64,000 nucleotides of DNA, taken from assembly GCA_021300575.1 (NCBI GenBank), contig JAJTDM010000015.1:25737-89736 (forward strand). Direction: 5' to 3'. The position numbers and the translations under genes are program-made. This DNA is from Rubrivivax sp. GTDB taxonomy: Bacteria; Pseudomonadota; Gammaproteobacteria; Burkholderiales; Burkholderiaceae_C. Below the pieces are notes generated by a model. It worked only from the letters and a program-made list of their open reading frames with translations, was not told the origin of the DNA and searched no databases. The first letter of the stretch is position 1. Each line of letters starts with the position of its first letter. This document shows, in pieces, positions 18,064 through 27,105 of this stretch.

Positions 18064-19421
18064 GGCGCGGCGGGCGCACCGGCGCGCCGTTGCAGGCGGG
18101 TCTGGATCGCACGGTGTCGCTTCGCCCCGATCGGGTAACCCCACATCAGCGCAGCGCCGGCCAGCATCAGCACCATCGGCAGCCAGAACATGCCCAGCTT
18201 CAGACCTATGGCCGCAGCGGTGTCGTACGACGGCCGGCCGGGCTCGAAGCCGAAGCTGCCGGCGATGAAGATCGAGAGCGCCGAGCCCAAGCCAAAGGTG
18301 GCCTTGCGCACGAAGGCCAGCAGCGCCACGTACTGGCCGGTCCGCTGTGCGCGGGTCTTCCACTCGTCGTAGTCCACCAGGTCGCCCACCATCGAATGCG
18401 GCAGCATGTCGGTCACCGCGGCACACATGATCAGCAGGAAGCTCAGGCTCAGGTACATCGCCATCAGGTGCGGCGTCTGCGGCGTCAGCACGCTGTTCAC
18501 CAACAGCATGACGGCACTGAGCAAGGCGGCGCCCACAAACAGACGGTGCTTGTCGAAGCGCCGCAGCAGCCGCGTGGCCAGCCATACGCCCAGCATCGAC
18601 GCCACCACCCACTGGATGAGCATGATGCTGGCGGCCGCCTTCAGGCCGAAGTAGGAGTCGATGACCATGAAGCCCAGCCCCGCCATGCAGGCGTCTGCCA
18701 GCCCCGCCAGGGTGGCGGAGCCGAGGAATCGCCACGCGGGCCGGTTGCCGCGCACCGCGGCCCAGCTGGCTTTCAGGCTCTCGCCACCGCTTCGGACCAC
18801 GGCCGCGCCATGCGGCACCAGCCACACGGTCAGCAGGCTGATGAGCGGCAAGCTCAGCGCCACGGTCCAGGCGACAACCTCGAGCAGGTCGAAGTTGATC
18901 TCCTGCGACTTCATGAAGGGCAGGAAGGGCATCAGCCCCAGCAGCAGCGCGCTGGCCACGTTGAAGTACTGCCGTGCCGCGGCGATGCGGTTGCGCTCCC
19001 CGTAGTCGTTGGTCAGCTCCGCGGCCCAGGCGCCATAGGGAATCTCGTTGATCGTCCAGGCGATGTAGGCGATGAAGAACCACAGCCCGAAGTAGGCCGC
19101 CGTGGCGCCCGAAGGTGGCACGTAGAGCTGGAAGATGCAGGCCACCGTGGCCAGCGAACCGACCAGGAACCAGCCCTTGCGCCCGGCCCAGCGGTGGCGC
19201 GTGGCGTCCGTGCCCCAGCCCACGGCCACGTCGATGAAGCCGTCGGCCAGCCGCACCGCGAGCAGCACGCCCGAGATGACGGTGAGCGCGATGCCGAAGC
19301 GCTCGGCATACAGCGCCGGCAGGATCGAGAACGCCGGCCCGCGCAGCAGAAACATCGGCAGCGTGGGCAGCGCGAACAGGACCAGCAGGCCCGTGGGCAG
19401 ACGTGGCATGGCGGTGGACAT
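18060..19421 (-). CDS. MFS carrier of the GPH (MelB-like) cation symporter type
   Basis: This 453-residue membrane protein has about twelve hydrophobic segments. GPH-family marks are visible: RLADGFIDVAVGWGTDATRHRWAGR holds the Asp-rich cation-site helix and the loop 2-3 motif, and NEIPYGAWAAELTNDYGERNR matches the conserved loop after helix 4. In the second half, DMLPHSMVGDLVDYDEWKT is also typical. Family members couple glycosides, uronides or peptide-like solutes to Na+ or H+ across the inner membrane. It lies 23 nt after the first CocE hydrolase gene in transcription order and overlaps the Gdx gene, so it probably moves the substrate taken up by the TonB receptor or a hydrolysis product. 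Confidence 0.88.
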   Translation of the reverse strand: MSTAMPRLPTGLLVLFALPTLPMFLLRGPAFSILPALYAERFGIALTVISGVLLAVRLADGFIDVAVGWGTDATRHRWAGRKGWFLVGSLATVACIFQLYVPPSGATAAYFGLWFFIAYIAWTINEIPYGAWAAELTNDYGERNRIAAARQYFNVASALLLGLMPFLPFMKSQEINFDLLEVVAWTVALSLPLISLLTVWLVPHGAAVVRSGGESLKASWAAVRGNRPAWRFLGSATLAGLADACMAGLGFMVIDSYFGLKAAASIMLIQWVVASMLGVWLATRLLRRFDKHRLFVGAALLSAVMLLVNSVLTPQTPHLMAMYLSLSFLLIMCAAVTDMLPHSMVGDLVDYDEWKTRAQRTGQYVALLAFVRKATFGLGSALSIFIAGSFGFEPGRPSYDTAAAIGLKLGMFWLPMVLMLAGAALMWGYPIGAKRHRAIQTRLQRRAGAPAAP

Positions 19422-19444
19422 GAGGGGCTTGCCTTTCTGAGCGC

Positions 19445-21256
19445 TCAGCGCGGCAGGGTGACCGGCGGATGATCCCCGGCCAGCGGCAGCATGAGCCTTG
19501 AGCGCGCGGGGCCATCATGGATCACGGTGACGGTGGCCACGCGCCGGTCGGCCAGCGTCTCCTCGTGCACCGGCTTGCCCGAATTGCCGTTGCGCTGGTG
19601 TGCGAGGCTCATGCCGTGGCGCAGGACGAGCCGCAGGCGCGAATGCCGCGCCAGCGTACGGGCGAAGAAGCGCGCGTCGCTGAAGCGCACGGTCATCGGC
19701 TCGCCCGGGACCGCCGGGCTTTCGGCGCCGAAGCCTGCGCGCCAGCGCAGGCGCAGGGCGTCGGAACTCAGGAAGATGGCCTGTCCGTCGGCACGGATCT
19801 CGTACAGCAACATCACCAGGTCGGCGTCGGGCTGGTCCACCGTGCAGCGCAGCTCCAGCACCGGCGCGCCGGCCAGTGCCAGCGGTTCGTCCAGCGGGGC
19901 CGAGTGGTACACCAGCCCCTGGCCGCGCAGGTGCGTGGCAAAGGCCTGCGAGGTGGGCTCCTCGCCGCCTAGCGTCATCAGCAGGCTGTTCAGCGGGCCC
20001 TCGCCTCCGACGAGGCCGTGCGCCGCGTCGGCGCGCGGCATCTGCTCCACGTCGAGCAGTGCCTCGTCGTGCGGATCGCAGCGGAAGGCGTAGGGGCCGG
20101 TGGGGGCTGCGCCCAGCGCCAGCCAGCCGGAGTGGAACACGTCGTTCGGGCCCGGCGCGGCCGCCAGATCGTGCGCCACCAGGCCGCGGCTCACATCGTC
20201 GAGCGAGTCGGCCGCATGCCACACCTCGGCGCCGGTTTCGTACCAGAGCAGGCCGCGCGTCAGCATCGCCGGCTTCGGCCCTCCCTTCATCACCCAGCGG
20301 TACCAAGCGAGCTTGAGGCCGAGGATGTCGATGCGGCACGCATCGGCAAAGTGCAGGCTGCCCGCCTGCGGGCTGGCGTCGTTGCAGCCGGCGTGGTCCC
20401 AGGGACCGATGACGAGGTGGCTGTCGCGCCGGGCTTCGGCGCTGCCCCAGCGCAGCAGGCGGCGGTGGTGCTCCAGGGCCGGCGGCAGGCAGCCGTCGTA
20501 CTGCCCGGTGATCGACAGCACCGGTGCGCGCGAGGCCGCATAGGCCTCGGGCGTAGGCAGCCAGCGGCTCCAGCTGGCATCGAAGCCCGTGTGCTCCATC
20601 ATCTGCCGGTGCCAGGGCAGGGCGTGGCCGAACAGGCGCTCGGGCAGCGTGGCTGCGGACCAGGCCTCGCGCGACAGGTCGCCCCACACGCGATGCCAGT
20701 AGGCGACGTCGCCGAACCAGCCCATGTAGGTGCCGTGGCTCGCGCTCAGCACCGACCAGCGCAGGTTGTAGTGGGTGCCCAGGCCCCCGCTGGGCATGTT
20801 GCGGCCCGAGATCGCTGCGGCCGAGGGGACGATGGTGCGCAGCGCCGGGTGCCCGGTGCCCAGGGCGATCCACTGGTTCAACCCGCTGTACGAACCGCCG
20901 TAGGTGCCCACTTGGCCGTCGCACCAGGGCTGGGCCTGCAGCCAGTCGAACGTGGCCACGAAGTCGGCTGCCTCGTGGGCCGAAGGTGCAAAGCTGCCCT
21001 CGGAGTCGCCGGTGCCACGGCAGTCCACGGCGACGAAGACGAAGCCTTCGTTGGCGAAGCGCACGCCGTCGGCATAGCCCCAGTCGGCCCCATAGGGCGA
21101 CATCTCGAGGATCACCGGCAACGGCCCAGCCTGGCCGCGCGGCTTGAAGACCATGGCGGTCAGGTGAATGCCGCCGACCGCGGGCACCGGCTGGCGGAAC
21201 AGGATGTCGACGTTCGCCCCCGGCGCCGTGGGTGGGTGGTTGCGGCCTTCGATCAT
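19445..21256 (-). CDS. CocE/NonD family (S15-type) hydrolase, copy A
   Basis: A 603-residue serine hydrolase. The N-terminal alpha/beta domain has the oxyanion strand VILEMSPYGADWG, then VAVDCRGTGDSEG and the nucleophile motif GTYGGSYSG with Ser122. The acid and His regions follow (SITGQYDGCLP; GPWDHAGCNDAS). A C-terminal jelly-roll (about residues 380-600) includes GQGLVYHSAPLDEPLALAG. Family members are X-Pro dipeptidyl peptidases, cocaine esterase and glutaryl acylases, so ester or amide cleavage is certain in kind but not in substrate. No signal peptide is visible. The ATG lies 4 nt after the stop of copy B, its close paralogue: the first 125 residues align without gaps and Ser122 has the same number in both. 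Confidence 0.92.
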   Translation of the reverse strand: MIEGRNHPPTAPGANVDILFRQPVPAVGGIHLTAMVFKPRGQAGPLPVILEMSPYGADWGYADGVRFANEGFVFVAVDCRGTGDSEGSFAPSAHEAADFVATFDWLQAQPWCDGQVGTYGGSYSGLNQWIALGTGHPALRTIVPSAAAISGRNMPSGGLGTHYNLRWSVLSASHGTYMGWFGDVAYWHRVWGDLSREAWSAATLPERLFGHALPWHRQMMEHTGFDASWSRWLPTPEAYAASRAPVLSITGQYDGCLPPALEHHRRLLRWGSAEARRDSHLVIGPWDHAGCNDASPQAGSLHFADACRIDILGLKLAWYRWVMKGGPKPAMLTRGLLWYETGAEVWHAADSLDDVSRGLVAHDLAAAPGPNDVFHSGWLALGAAPTGPYAFRCDPHDEALLDVEQMPRADAAHGLVGGEGPLNSLLMTLGGEEPTSQAFATHLRGQGLVYHSAPLDEPLALAGAPVLELRCTVDQPDADLVMLLYEIRADGQAIFLSSDALRLRWRAGFGAESPAVPGEPMTVRFSDARFFARTLARHSRLRLVLRHGMSLAHQRNGNSGKPVHEETLADRRVATVTVIHDGPARSRLMLPLAGDHPPVTLPR

Positions 21257-21260
21257 GGGT

Positions 21261-23069
21261 TCACGCGGTCATGTCTACCGTGGGGTGCTTCGCTGCCAGC
21301 GGCAGCATCAAGCGCGAGCGCTCGGCGCCAATGTGGACTACGGTGATGGTGGCCGCTCGGCGGTCGGTCGCGGTCTCCTCATGTACCGGCTTACCGGAGT
21401 TGCCGTTGCGCTGCAGGTCCAGGCCCATCGCGTGGCGCACCACCAGCCGCAGCCGGCTGTGCCGGGCCAGCGTGCGTGCAAAGAACCGCGCCGAGTTGAA
21501 TGTCACGGTCATCGGCTCCCCGGATGTGACGGGCGTGGGCGCGTCGGGCCCGTGGCGGTAGCGCAGGCGCATGAGGTCGGAGCTCAGGAAGATCGCCCGA
21601 CCGTCGGCGCGAATCTCGTACAACATCATCACCAGGTCGGCGTCGAGCTGGTCTACCGTGCAGCGCAGATACAGCACGGGGGTACCGGCGAGCGCCAGCG
21701 GTTCGTCCAGCGGCGCGGAGTGGTAGACGAGGCCCTGGCCGCGCAGGTGGGTGGCATAGGCCTGAGAGGTGGGCTCCTCGCCGCTCAGGGCAAGGAACAG
21801 ACTGTTGACCGGCCGGCTGCCGGGAGGGTCCGGCTCTGAGGCGTCGGCGCGCTCCAGGCGCTCGATGTCGAGCAGGGCCTCGTCGTTTGGATCGCAGACG
21901 AAGCGGTAGGTCGGTGTCCCGGGCGCATCGGTGGCAAGCCAGCCGGAATGGAACACGTCGTTGGGCCCCGGCGCGGCCGCGAGGGCCTGCGCCTGCGCGC
22001 CGGCGGTCACGTCCTCCAGCCGGTCGCAGCCGTGCCAGGCCTCCTCGCCGGTGGCGTACCAGAGCACGCGGTGCGCCAGCATCGCGGGCTTGGGGCCGCC
22101 CTGCATCACCCATCGGTACCAGGCCAGCTTCAGCGCCATCATGTCGATGCGGGCCGCTTCGGCGAAGCGCAGGCTGCCTACCTGCGGGTTGGCGTCGCCG
22201 CTGCCGGTGTGGTTCCAGGGGCCGATCACCAGGTGGTCGTGGCGGCGGGCGTCCTCATGGCCCCATTGCTGCAGCCGCTGGTGGTACTGCAGCGCCGAGA
22301 CCAGCCAAAGGTCGTACTGACCGTTGACCTGCAGCACCGGCATGCGCGTACGCGCTAGGACCTCGGGAGACGGTACGAACGCCATCCAGAAGGCGTCGGG
22401 CGCGGGGTGCTCGACGAAGTCGCGGTGCCAGGGCAGCGAGTGACCGAAGGTCTGCTGGGGCGCCTCCATCGCTTCGAGAAAACCACGCCCGAGCGCCTCC
22501 ATCACCCCGCCCCAATAGCCGCCGTCGGCGAACCAGGCGCTATAGGTGCCACGGCTGCTGCCCAGGGCCGCCCACCTCAGGTGGTAGTGGTCGCCCACGC
22601 CACCGGCCGCCAGCCCCCGTGGCAGCGGTGCCACGAAGGGGACGATGGTGCGCAGCGCGGGGTGCCCGGTGGCCAGCGCCAGCCACTGGTTCATGCCGCT
22701 GTACGAGCCGCCGTGCGTGGCCACCTGGCCATCGCACCACGGCTGGGTCTGCAGCCAGTCGAACACGGCTGCGAAGTCGGCAGCGTCGTTCACCACGGGT
22801 GCGAACGTGCCTTCGGAGTCGCCCGTGCCGCGGCAGTCCACGGCCACGAAGACGAAGCCTTCGTTGGCAAAGCGCACGCCGTCGGCGTAGCACATGTCCA
22901 CGCCGTAGGGCAGCATCTCCACGATCACCGGCAACGGCACGGTCTGGCCGCGCGGCCTGAACACCATTGCCGCCAGCTGGGTGCCGCCGGGCGCCGGCAC
23001 GGGCTGGCGGAACAGGATGTCGACGTTCGCGCCCGGTGGCGCGGGCGGGGTGTTGCGGCTGTCGATCAC
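21261..23069 (-). CDS. CocE/NonD family (S15-type) hydrolase, copy B
   Basis: The 602-residue paralogue of the next gene downstream. It starts with GTG at 23069, 4 nt after the TonB receptor stop; MIDSRNTPPAPPGANVDILF aligns with MIEGRNHPPTAPGANVDILF of copy A, which supports the start. Nucleophile motif GGSYSG (Ser122), acid region VNGQYDLWLV, and His region GPWNHTGSGDAN. The two copies differ mostly in the substrate-cap region around residues 150-240, suggesting a tandem duplication followed by divergence of specificity. Cytoplasmic by absence of a signal peptide. Together with the TonB receptor and GPH carrier, it suggests an imported amide or ester hydrolysed at two sites or in two forms. 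Confidence 0.92.
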   Translation of the reverse strand: MIDSRNTPPAPPGANVDILFRQPVPAPGGTQLAAMVFRPRGQTVPLPVIVEMLPYGVDMCYADGVRFANEGFVFVAVDCRGTGDSEGTFAPVVNDAADFAAVFDWLQTQPWCDGQVATHGGSYSGMNQWLALATGHPALRTIVPFVAPLPRGLAAGGVGDHYHLRWAALGSSRGTYSAWFADGGYWGGVMEALGRGFLEAMEAPQQTFGHSLPWHRDFVEHPAPDAFWMAFVPSPEVLARTRMPVLQVNGQYDLWLVSALQYHQRLQQWGHEDARRHDHLVIGPWNHTGSGDANPQVGSLRFAEAARIDMMALKLAWYRWVMQGGPKPAMLAHRVLWYATGEEAWHGCDRLEDVTAGAQAQALAAAPGPNDVFHSGWLATDAPGTPTYRFVCDPNDEALLDIERLERADASEPDPPGSRPVNSLFLALSGEEPTSQAYATHLRGQGLVYHSAPLDEPLALAGTPVLYLRCTVDQLDADLVMMLYEIRADGRAIFLSSDLMRLRYRHGPDAPTPVTSGEPMTVTFNSARFFARTLARHSRLRLVVRHAMGLDLQRNGNSGKPVHEETATDRRAATITVVHIGAERSRLMLPLAAKHPTVDMTA

Positions 23070-23073
23070 GCGT

Positions 23074-25305
23074 TCAGAACTTCAGGTTGGCGCCCACCTG
23101 CACCGTGCGCCCAGGCGCGGCGATCACGCCCGGTGCGTCACTGCGTGCGAACTCGAGGTAGCGCGCATTCGACAGATTGCGCGCGTTGGCATAAAGCGAC
23201 CACGACGAACCTGCCGGCGCCCAGCCCACCGCGGCATTGAACAGTCCGATGGCGCGTTCATACGTGTGAGCGCCGATGTTGTCGTTGAAGAAATCGAAGT
23301 AGATCTTGTCGCGCCACACATACTCCAGGCGGAAGCGCAGCGCGCCGCCAGCCAGCGCAATCTTGTCGCCCGCCAGCGCCACGGTGGCACTGGCCTTGGG
23401 CGAACGGGCCAACTGCTTGCCCGTGGCGATGTCGCCCCCGGCACCATCGACGAAGCGCGTGTACTCGGTGTCGAGGAAGGTGGCGGCAATGTCGGTGCGC
23501 AGGTGCTTGGACAGGCGGAAATCGCCGCTGAGCTCCAGGCCCTTCACCTGGGCCTTTTGTGCGTTGTTGAAAGTGAAGGACAGCGGGTTGCTCAGGTCGT
23601 ACTGGTAGTACTCGACCTTGTCGCGGTAGTCGTACAGGAACACCGCCGCGTTGACGAAGCCCGCTCCGCCGGGCAGTGTGGTCTTCTGGCCCAGCTCCAG
23701 CGCGCGCAGCGTCTCGGGCTTGTAGATCGTGATGGCGCAGCCGGAGGGGTCGAAGGCGCCGCCCTCGCACACGCCGCCACCGCCGTTGTTGGCCAAGGGG
23801 ATCACACCACCACTCTTGAAGCCCTCGGACAGTCCTCCCCATAGCTTGCTCGCCTTGCTGAGCTGCCAGTCGAAGCCGAGCCGGCCGCTCAGGGCCGTCC
23901 AGGTCTTGCTGGCGCTGAGCGCGGGGTTGACATCGAAGGGGCCGAGGCCGAACGAGGTAGCCTCCTTCTTCTCCCAGGTGTAGCGCAGGCCGCCGTTGAG
24001 CTTGAAGGTCGAGCTCAGCGGGTGCGAGACGTCGGCAAAGGCCGCAAGGGTGCGGCCGCTGGCCTGGGCGCGCGTGTCGGCTGTATAGCCCCCGAGGAAG
24101 CCGGCCGGCCCGGAGTCGATGGCGCGGTTGTCCTGGCCCTTGGAGTCCATCGCGAACACGCCTGCCACCCAGTCGGTGGCCCGGCCGGTGGTGAAGTTGA
24201 ACTGCAGTTCCTGCGAGACCTGCTCGTAGGGCTCGGTCGCTGTCACGATCGCGCGCTCATCCTCGGTGCGTGCTGAAAAGAGCGGCACGACAGCACGGCC
24301 CCGGTGGCGCCCGTAGCCTGTGATCGAGGTCAGCGTCGCCTCGCCCATCGGCACGGTCAGCGTCAGGGCCGCGTTCAGGTCGGACTTCTTCTGCTCGGGC
24401 GGGCGGATGTAGAACTCACGGTCGGCCCAGCCCGCACCGGGACCGAAAGCGGTGTCATAGGGCATGGGCAGCAGCGCCTGGCCGACCTGGTTGCGGTCTT
24501 CGATGTACTGCAGGCGCACATCGGCGCGCGCCTTACCGAGCTGGCTGCGCAGCCCGAGGCGTACCGCCGAGAAGTCGTCGCGGTCGCCCACGAGCGATCC
24601 CTCCTTTTCATTGGTGATGGGGCCGCGGCCCGCGCCGCCGGCGAACGACAGGCGCAAGGCAGTGTCTGCAGACAGGGGCACATTCACGAAGCCCTGGCCC
24701 AGAACCGTGCGCAGCGACCCCAGCGACACATCGGCCTCGGCGGCAAAGCGCTGGCCCGGTGCATTGCTGATGAGGTTGATCACGCCTGCCGTGGAGTTAC
24801 GGCCGTACAGCGTGCCCTGCGGGCCCTTGAGCACCTCCACCGCCGAGACGTCGAACAGCCGGCTCAGGCCCGCGCCGCCGTAGGCCTGGTAGACACCGTC
24901 GATGTGGATGGCCACCGACTGGTCGGTGCCCAGGCCCACGTCGCCGGTGCCCACGCCGCGCAACGAGATGTTGCCTTGCGATTCGTAGGTGGTCACCACC
25001 AGCCCGGGCACGTTGGCCTGGATGTCCTGCACGCGCAGGACGCCAGCTTCCTGCAGGTCCTTGCCGCTGAGCAGTTCCATCGACATCGGCACGTCCTGCA
25101 CGGCCTCCTTGCGCTTGCGGGCGCTGGTGGTGATCGTGATGGTCTGCGTGGCGCCTTCAGCTCGAGTACTCGACGATTGGGCAAGCGCCGGTGGGCTCAG
25201 GCTCGCCCACAGCATGAGGGTCAGGCTGGCAGCCAGCGCCACGCTGGTCGGTGTTGGCATGCTCAGACCGGGTGCACCGTTGAGGACAGGCTTTGTTTTC
25301 ATCAT
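23074..25305 (-). CDS. TonB-dependent outer membrane receptor (copy 2)
   Basis: A 743-residue receptor. GGAG precedes the ATG at 25305, followed by an N-terminal stretch with a signal peptide (VALAASLTLMLWASLSPPAL, cleavage after AQ). The TonB-box-like segment ITITTSARKRKE is followed by the plug (VAIHIDGVYQAYGGAG; VEVLKGPQGTLYGRNSTAG), then the barrel ending VQVGANLKF with a terminal Phe. It resembles the large proteobacterial receptor group with the ARKR motif that serves many organic nutrients. First gene of a five-gene minus-strand operon with two CocE hydrolases, a GPH carrier and Gdx, spacings 4, 4, 23 and -4 nt. The 185-nt upstream region separates it from a divergent aldehyde dehydrogenase gene. 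Confidence 0.93.
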   Translation of the reverse strand: MMKTKPVLNGAPGLSMPTPTSVALAASLTLMLWASLSPPALAQSSSTRAEGATQTITITTSARKRKEAVQDVPMSMELLSGKDLQEAGVLRVQDIQANVPGLVVTTYESQGNISLRGVGTGDVGLGTDQSVAIHIDGVYQAYGGAGLSRLFDVSAVEVLKGPQGTLYGRNSTAGVINLISNAPGQRFAAEADVSLGSLRTVLGQGFVNVPLSADTALRLSFAGGAGRGPITNEKEGSLVGDRDDFSAVRLGLRSQLGKARADVRLQYIEDRNQVGQALLPMPYDTAFGPGAGWADREFYIRPPEQKKSDLNAALTLTVPMGEATLTSITGYGRHRGRAVVPLFSARTEDERAIVTATEPYEQVSQELQFNFTTGRATDWVAGVFAMDSKGQDNRAIDSGPAGFLGGYTADTRAQASGRTLAAFADVSHPLSSTFKLNGGLRYTWEKKEATSFGLGPFDVNPALSASKTWTALSGRLGFDWQLSKASKLWGGLSEGFKSGGVIPLANNGGGGVCEGGAFDPSGCAITIYKPETLRALELGQKTTLPGGAGFVNAAVFLYDYRDKVEYYQYDLSNPLSFTFNNAQKAQVKGLELSGDFRLSKHLRTDIAATFLDTEYTRFVDGAGGDIATGKQLARSPKASATVALAGDKIALAGGALRFRLEYVWRDKIYFDFFNDNIGAHTYERAIGLFNAAVGWAPAGSSWSLYANARNLSNARYLEFARSDAPGVIAAPGRTVQVGANLKF

Positions 25306-25490
25306 CGTCTCCAGGGGTCGTCAAAGGGTTGGCGCCGGGCAGGCGAACGTGTCCACCCGGAGCCGGATGGATCGTGTCGGGCAGGTTATGGGCCGCGTCT
25401 TCATCGACCCATATGCCTCTGGTGGTAGTTCGAGGGCTTTAGGGGGCCGCAGGTACCCCGAGACGGCCATTGCGACCCTAGAGTCGCGCT
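25306..25490. promoter_or_regulatory. Divergent promoter region between TonB receptor 2 and aldehyde dehydrogenase
   Basis: 185 nt between divergent starts. It holds a locally AT-richer patch (GACCCATATGCCTCTGGTGG, near 25407-25426) and a run of G (TTTAGGGGGCCGC, near 25439). No clean palindrome is seen. The LuxR-type regulator encoded downstream of the dehydrogenase is a candidate to bind here. Confidence 0.35.
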
Positions 25491-27035
25491 GTGCAAGACA
25501 CCCACGACACCCCTGGCGCCGACCGCGCCGGCATCGCTCGCTCCCTTGTCGACTGGACGCAACGCGCTCACCAGTTGTCACTCGACGGCCGCCCCTTCAT
25601 CGACGGCCGGCGCGACGGTGCCGCCTGGGCTGCCCGGTTCGCGTGCATCAGTCCACAGGACGGCAAGCCCGTCACTGAAATGCCGCGCGGCGGTCGGGCG
25701 GAGATCGACAGCGCGGTCGCCGCCGCACGCACCGCGCTGGCGCGCAGCGCGGTGCCCAGTGAATGGGCCGACCACGCCACGCGCGCCACCGTGCTGCTGC
25801 GGCTGGCCGATGCGGTACAGGCGCACGCAGAGGAACTTGCGCTGCTGGACAGCCTGTGCATGGGCATGCCGATCAGCGGCGCGCTGGCCGATGTGGCCGA
25901 AGCGGCCGGCACCTTGCGGCATGCGGTGGACGCCATGCCCGCCCTCGAGGACGAGACGCTGCCATCCCGCCCCAGTGCCACGGCGATGAACCGACGCATG
26001 CCGCACGGTGTGGTCGGCCTGGTGACGCCCTGGAACTTCCCGCTCTTCACAGCGCTGGCCAAGATCGGGCCGGCGCTGGCCGCGGGCAATGCCGTGGTGT
26101 TGAAGCCTTCGGAGCTGGCGCCGCTGTCGGCGCTGCGCGTGGCCGACTTGGCCATCACCTGCGGCCTGCCGCCAGGTGTGCTGAACGTCGTGCCCGGCCT
26201 GGGCGCCGAGGCGGGCCAGGCGCTGGCCGCGCACCCCGACGTGGACGCGCTGTCCTTCACCGGCTCCACACTCACCGGCCAGCGCATCATGCAGACGGCC
26301 GGTTCGAGCAACCTCAAGGCCGTGATGCTGGAATGCGGCGGCAAGTCGCCGCAGATCGTGTTCGACGACTTCGGCGACCTGCCTGCCGTGGCAGACGCGC
26401 TGGTGCAGGGCTTCACTTGGAACAGCGGCCAGGTTTGCGTGGCTGGCTCGCGCATCCTGGTGCACCGGTCGCTGCATGACCGTCTGGCGAGGCTGCTCGA
26501 GGAGCGCATGCACGCACTGCACACCGGCGATCCGCTGGACCCCGCCACCACCCTGGGGCCGCTGGCCAGCACCGCGCAATGGGCCAAGGTGAACGGCTTC
26601 GTGCGCGACGCACTGGCCGGCGGTGCGCGCGCGCTGGGGGTCTACGACGCCGCCGCGGCTGCGGCCTGCCACTTCCGGCCGCTGGTCATTGAAGGCGTCG
26701 GCGCCGAATCCCCGATCGTGCAGGAAGAGGTCTTCGGCCCCGTGGCCACGCTGCAGTCCTTCGACACGCCCGACGAGGCGCTGGCGCTGGCCAACGCCAC
26801 GCGCTACGGCCTGTCGGCCAGCGTGTGGGTGGCCGACGACAAACTGGCCGACCACTTTGCACGGGGCCTGCGCGCCGGCACGGTGACGCTGATGGCCGCG
26901 CCGCAGGCCGCTCCGGCCATGGCGCGCGGCGCCTCGAGCGAGCCCGTGGGCTTGTCGGGGTTCGGCGTCGAAGGTGGACGCGCTGGGCTGCTGACCTACG
27001 CCCGCATGCGCCACGTCGCTCGGCTGCGCAGCTAG
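25491..27035 (+). CDS. NAD(P)+-dependent aldehyde dehydrogenase
   Basis: A 514-residue class ALDH protein starting with GTG. Visible landmarks: the oxyanion Asn in VTPWNFPL (Asn182), the cofactor strand NAVVLKPSELAPLSAL, the turn SFTGSTLTG, the general base Glu281 in LECGGKSPQ, and the catalytic Cys316 in NSGQVCVAGSRI. The C-terminal VQEEVFGPVATL block is also normal. The sequence is closest in feel to gamma-aminobutyraldehyde or betaine-aldehyde type enzymes, but no substrate can be fixed. It is transcribed divergently from the TonB/CocE operon and is followed 70 nt later by a LuxR-type regulator, so oxidation of an aldehyde arising from that operon is plausible. Confidence 0.93.
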   Translation: MQDTHDTPGADRAGIARSLVDWTQRAHQLSLDGRPFIDGRRDGAAWAARFACISPQDGKPVTEMPRGGRAEIDSAVAAARTALARSAVPSEWADHATRATVLLRLADAVQAHAEELALLDSLCMGMPISGALADVAEAAGTLRHAVDAMPALEDETLPSRPSATAMNRRMPHGVVGLVTPWNFPLFTALAKIGPALAAGNAVVLKPSELAPLSALRVADLAITCGLPPGVLNVVPGLGAEAGQALAAHPDVDALSFTGSTLTGQRIMQTAGSSNLKAVMLECGGKSPQIVFDDFGDLPAVADALVQGFTWNSGQVCVAGSRILVHRSLHDRLARLLEERMHALHTGDPLDPATTLGPLASTAQWAKVNGFVRDALAGGARALGVYDAAAAAACHFRPLVIEGVGAESPIVQEEVFGPVATLQSFDTPDEALALANATRYGLSASVWVADDKLADHFARGLRAGTVTLMAAPQAAPAMARGASSEPVGLSGFGVEGGRAGLLTYARMRHVARLRS

Positions 27036-27105
27036 CGCCTGCATGCTCACGACGCCGATCTCGCGGCGCTGGCCAACGAGCGCCCTTGCCCTAGACTTCC
27101 GCGGC

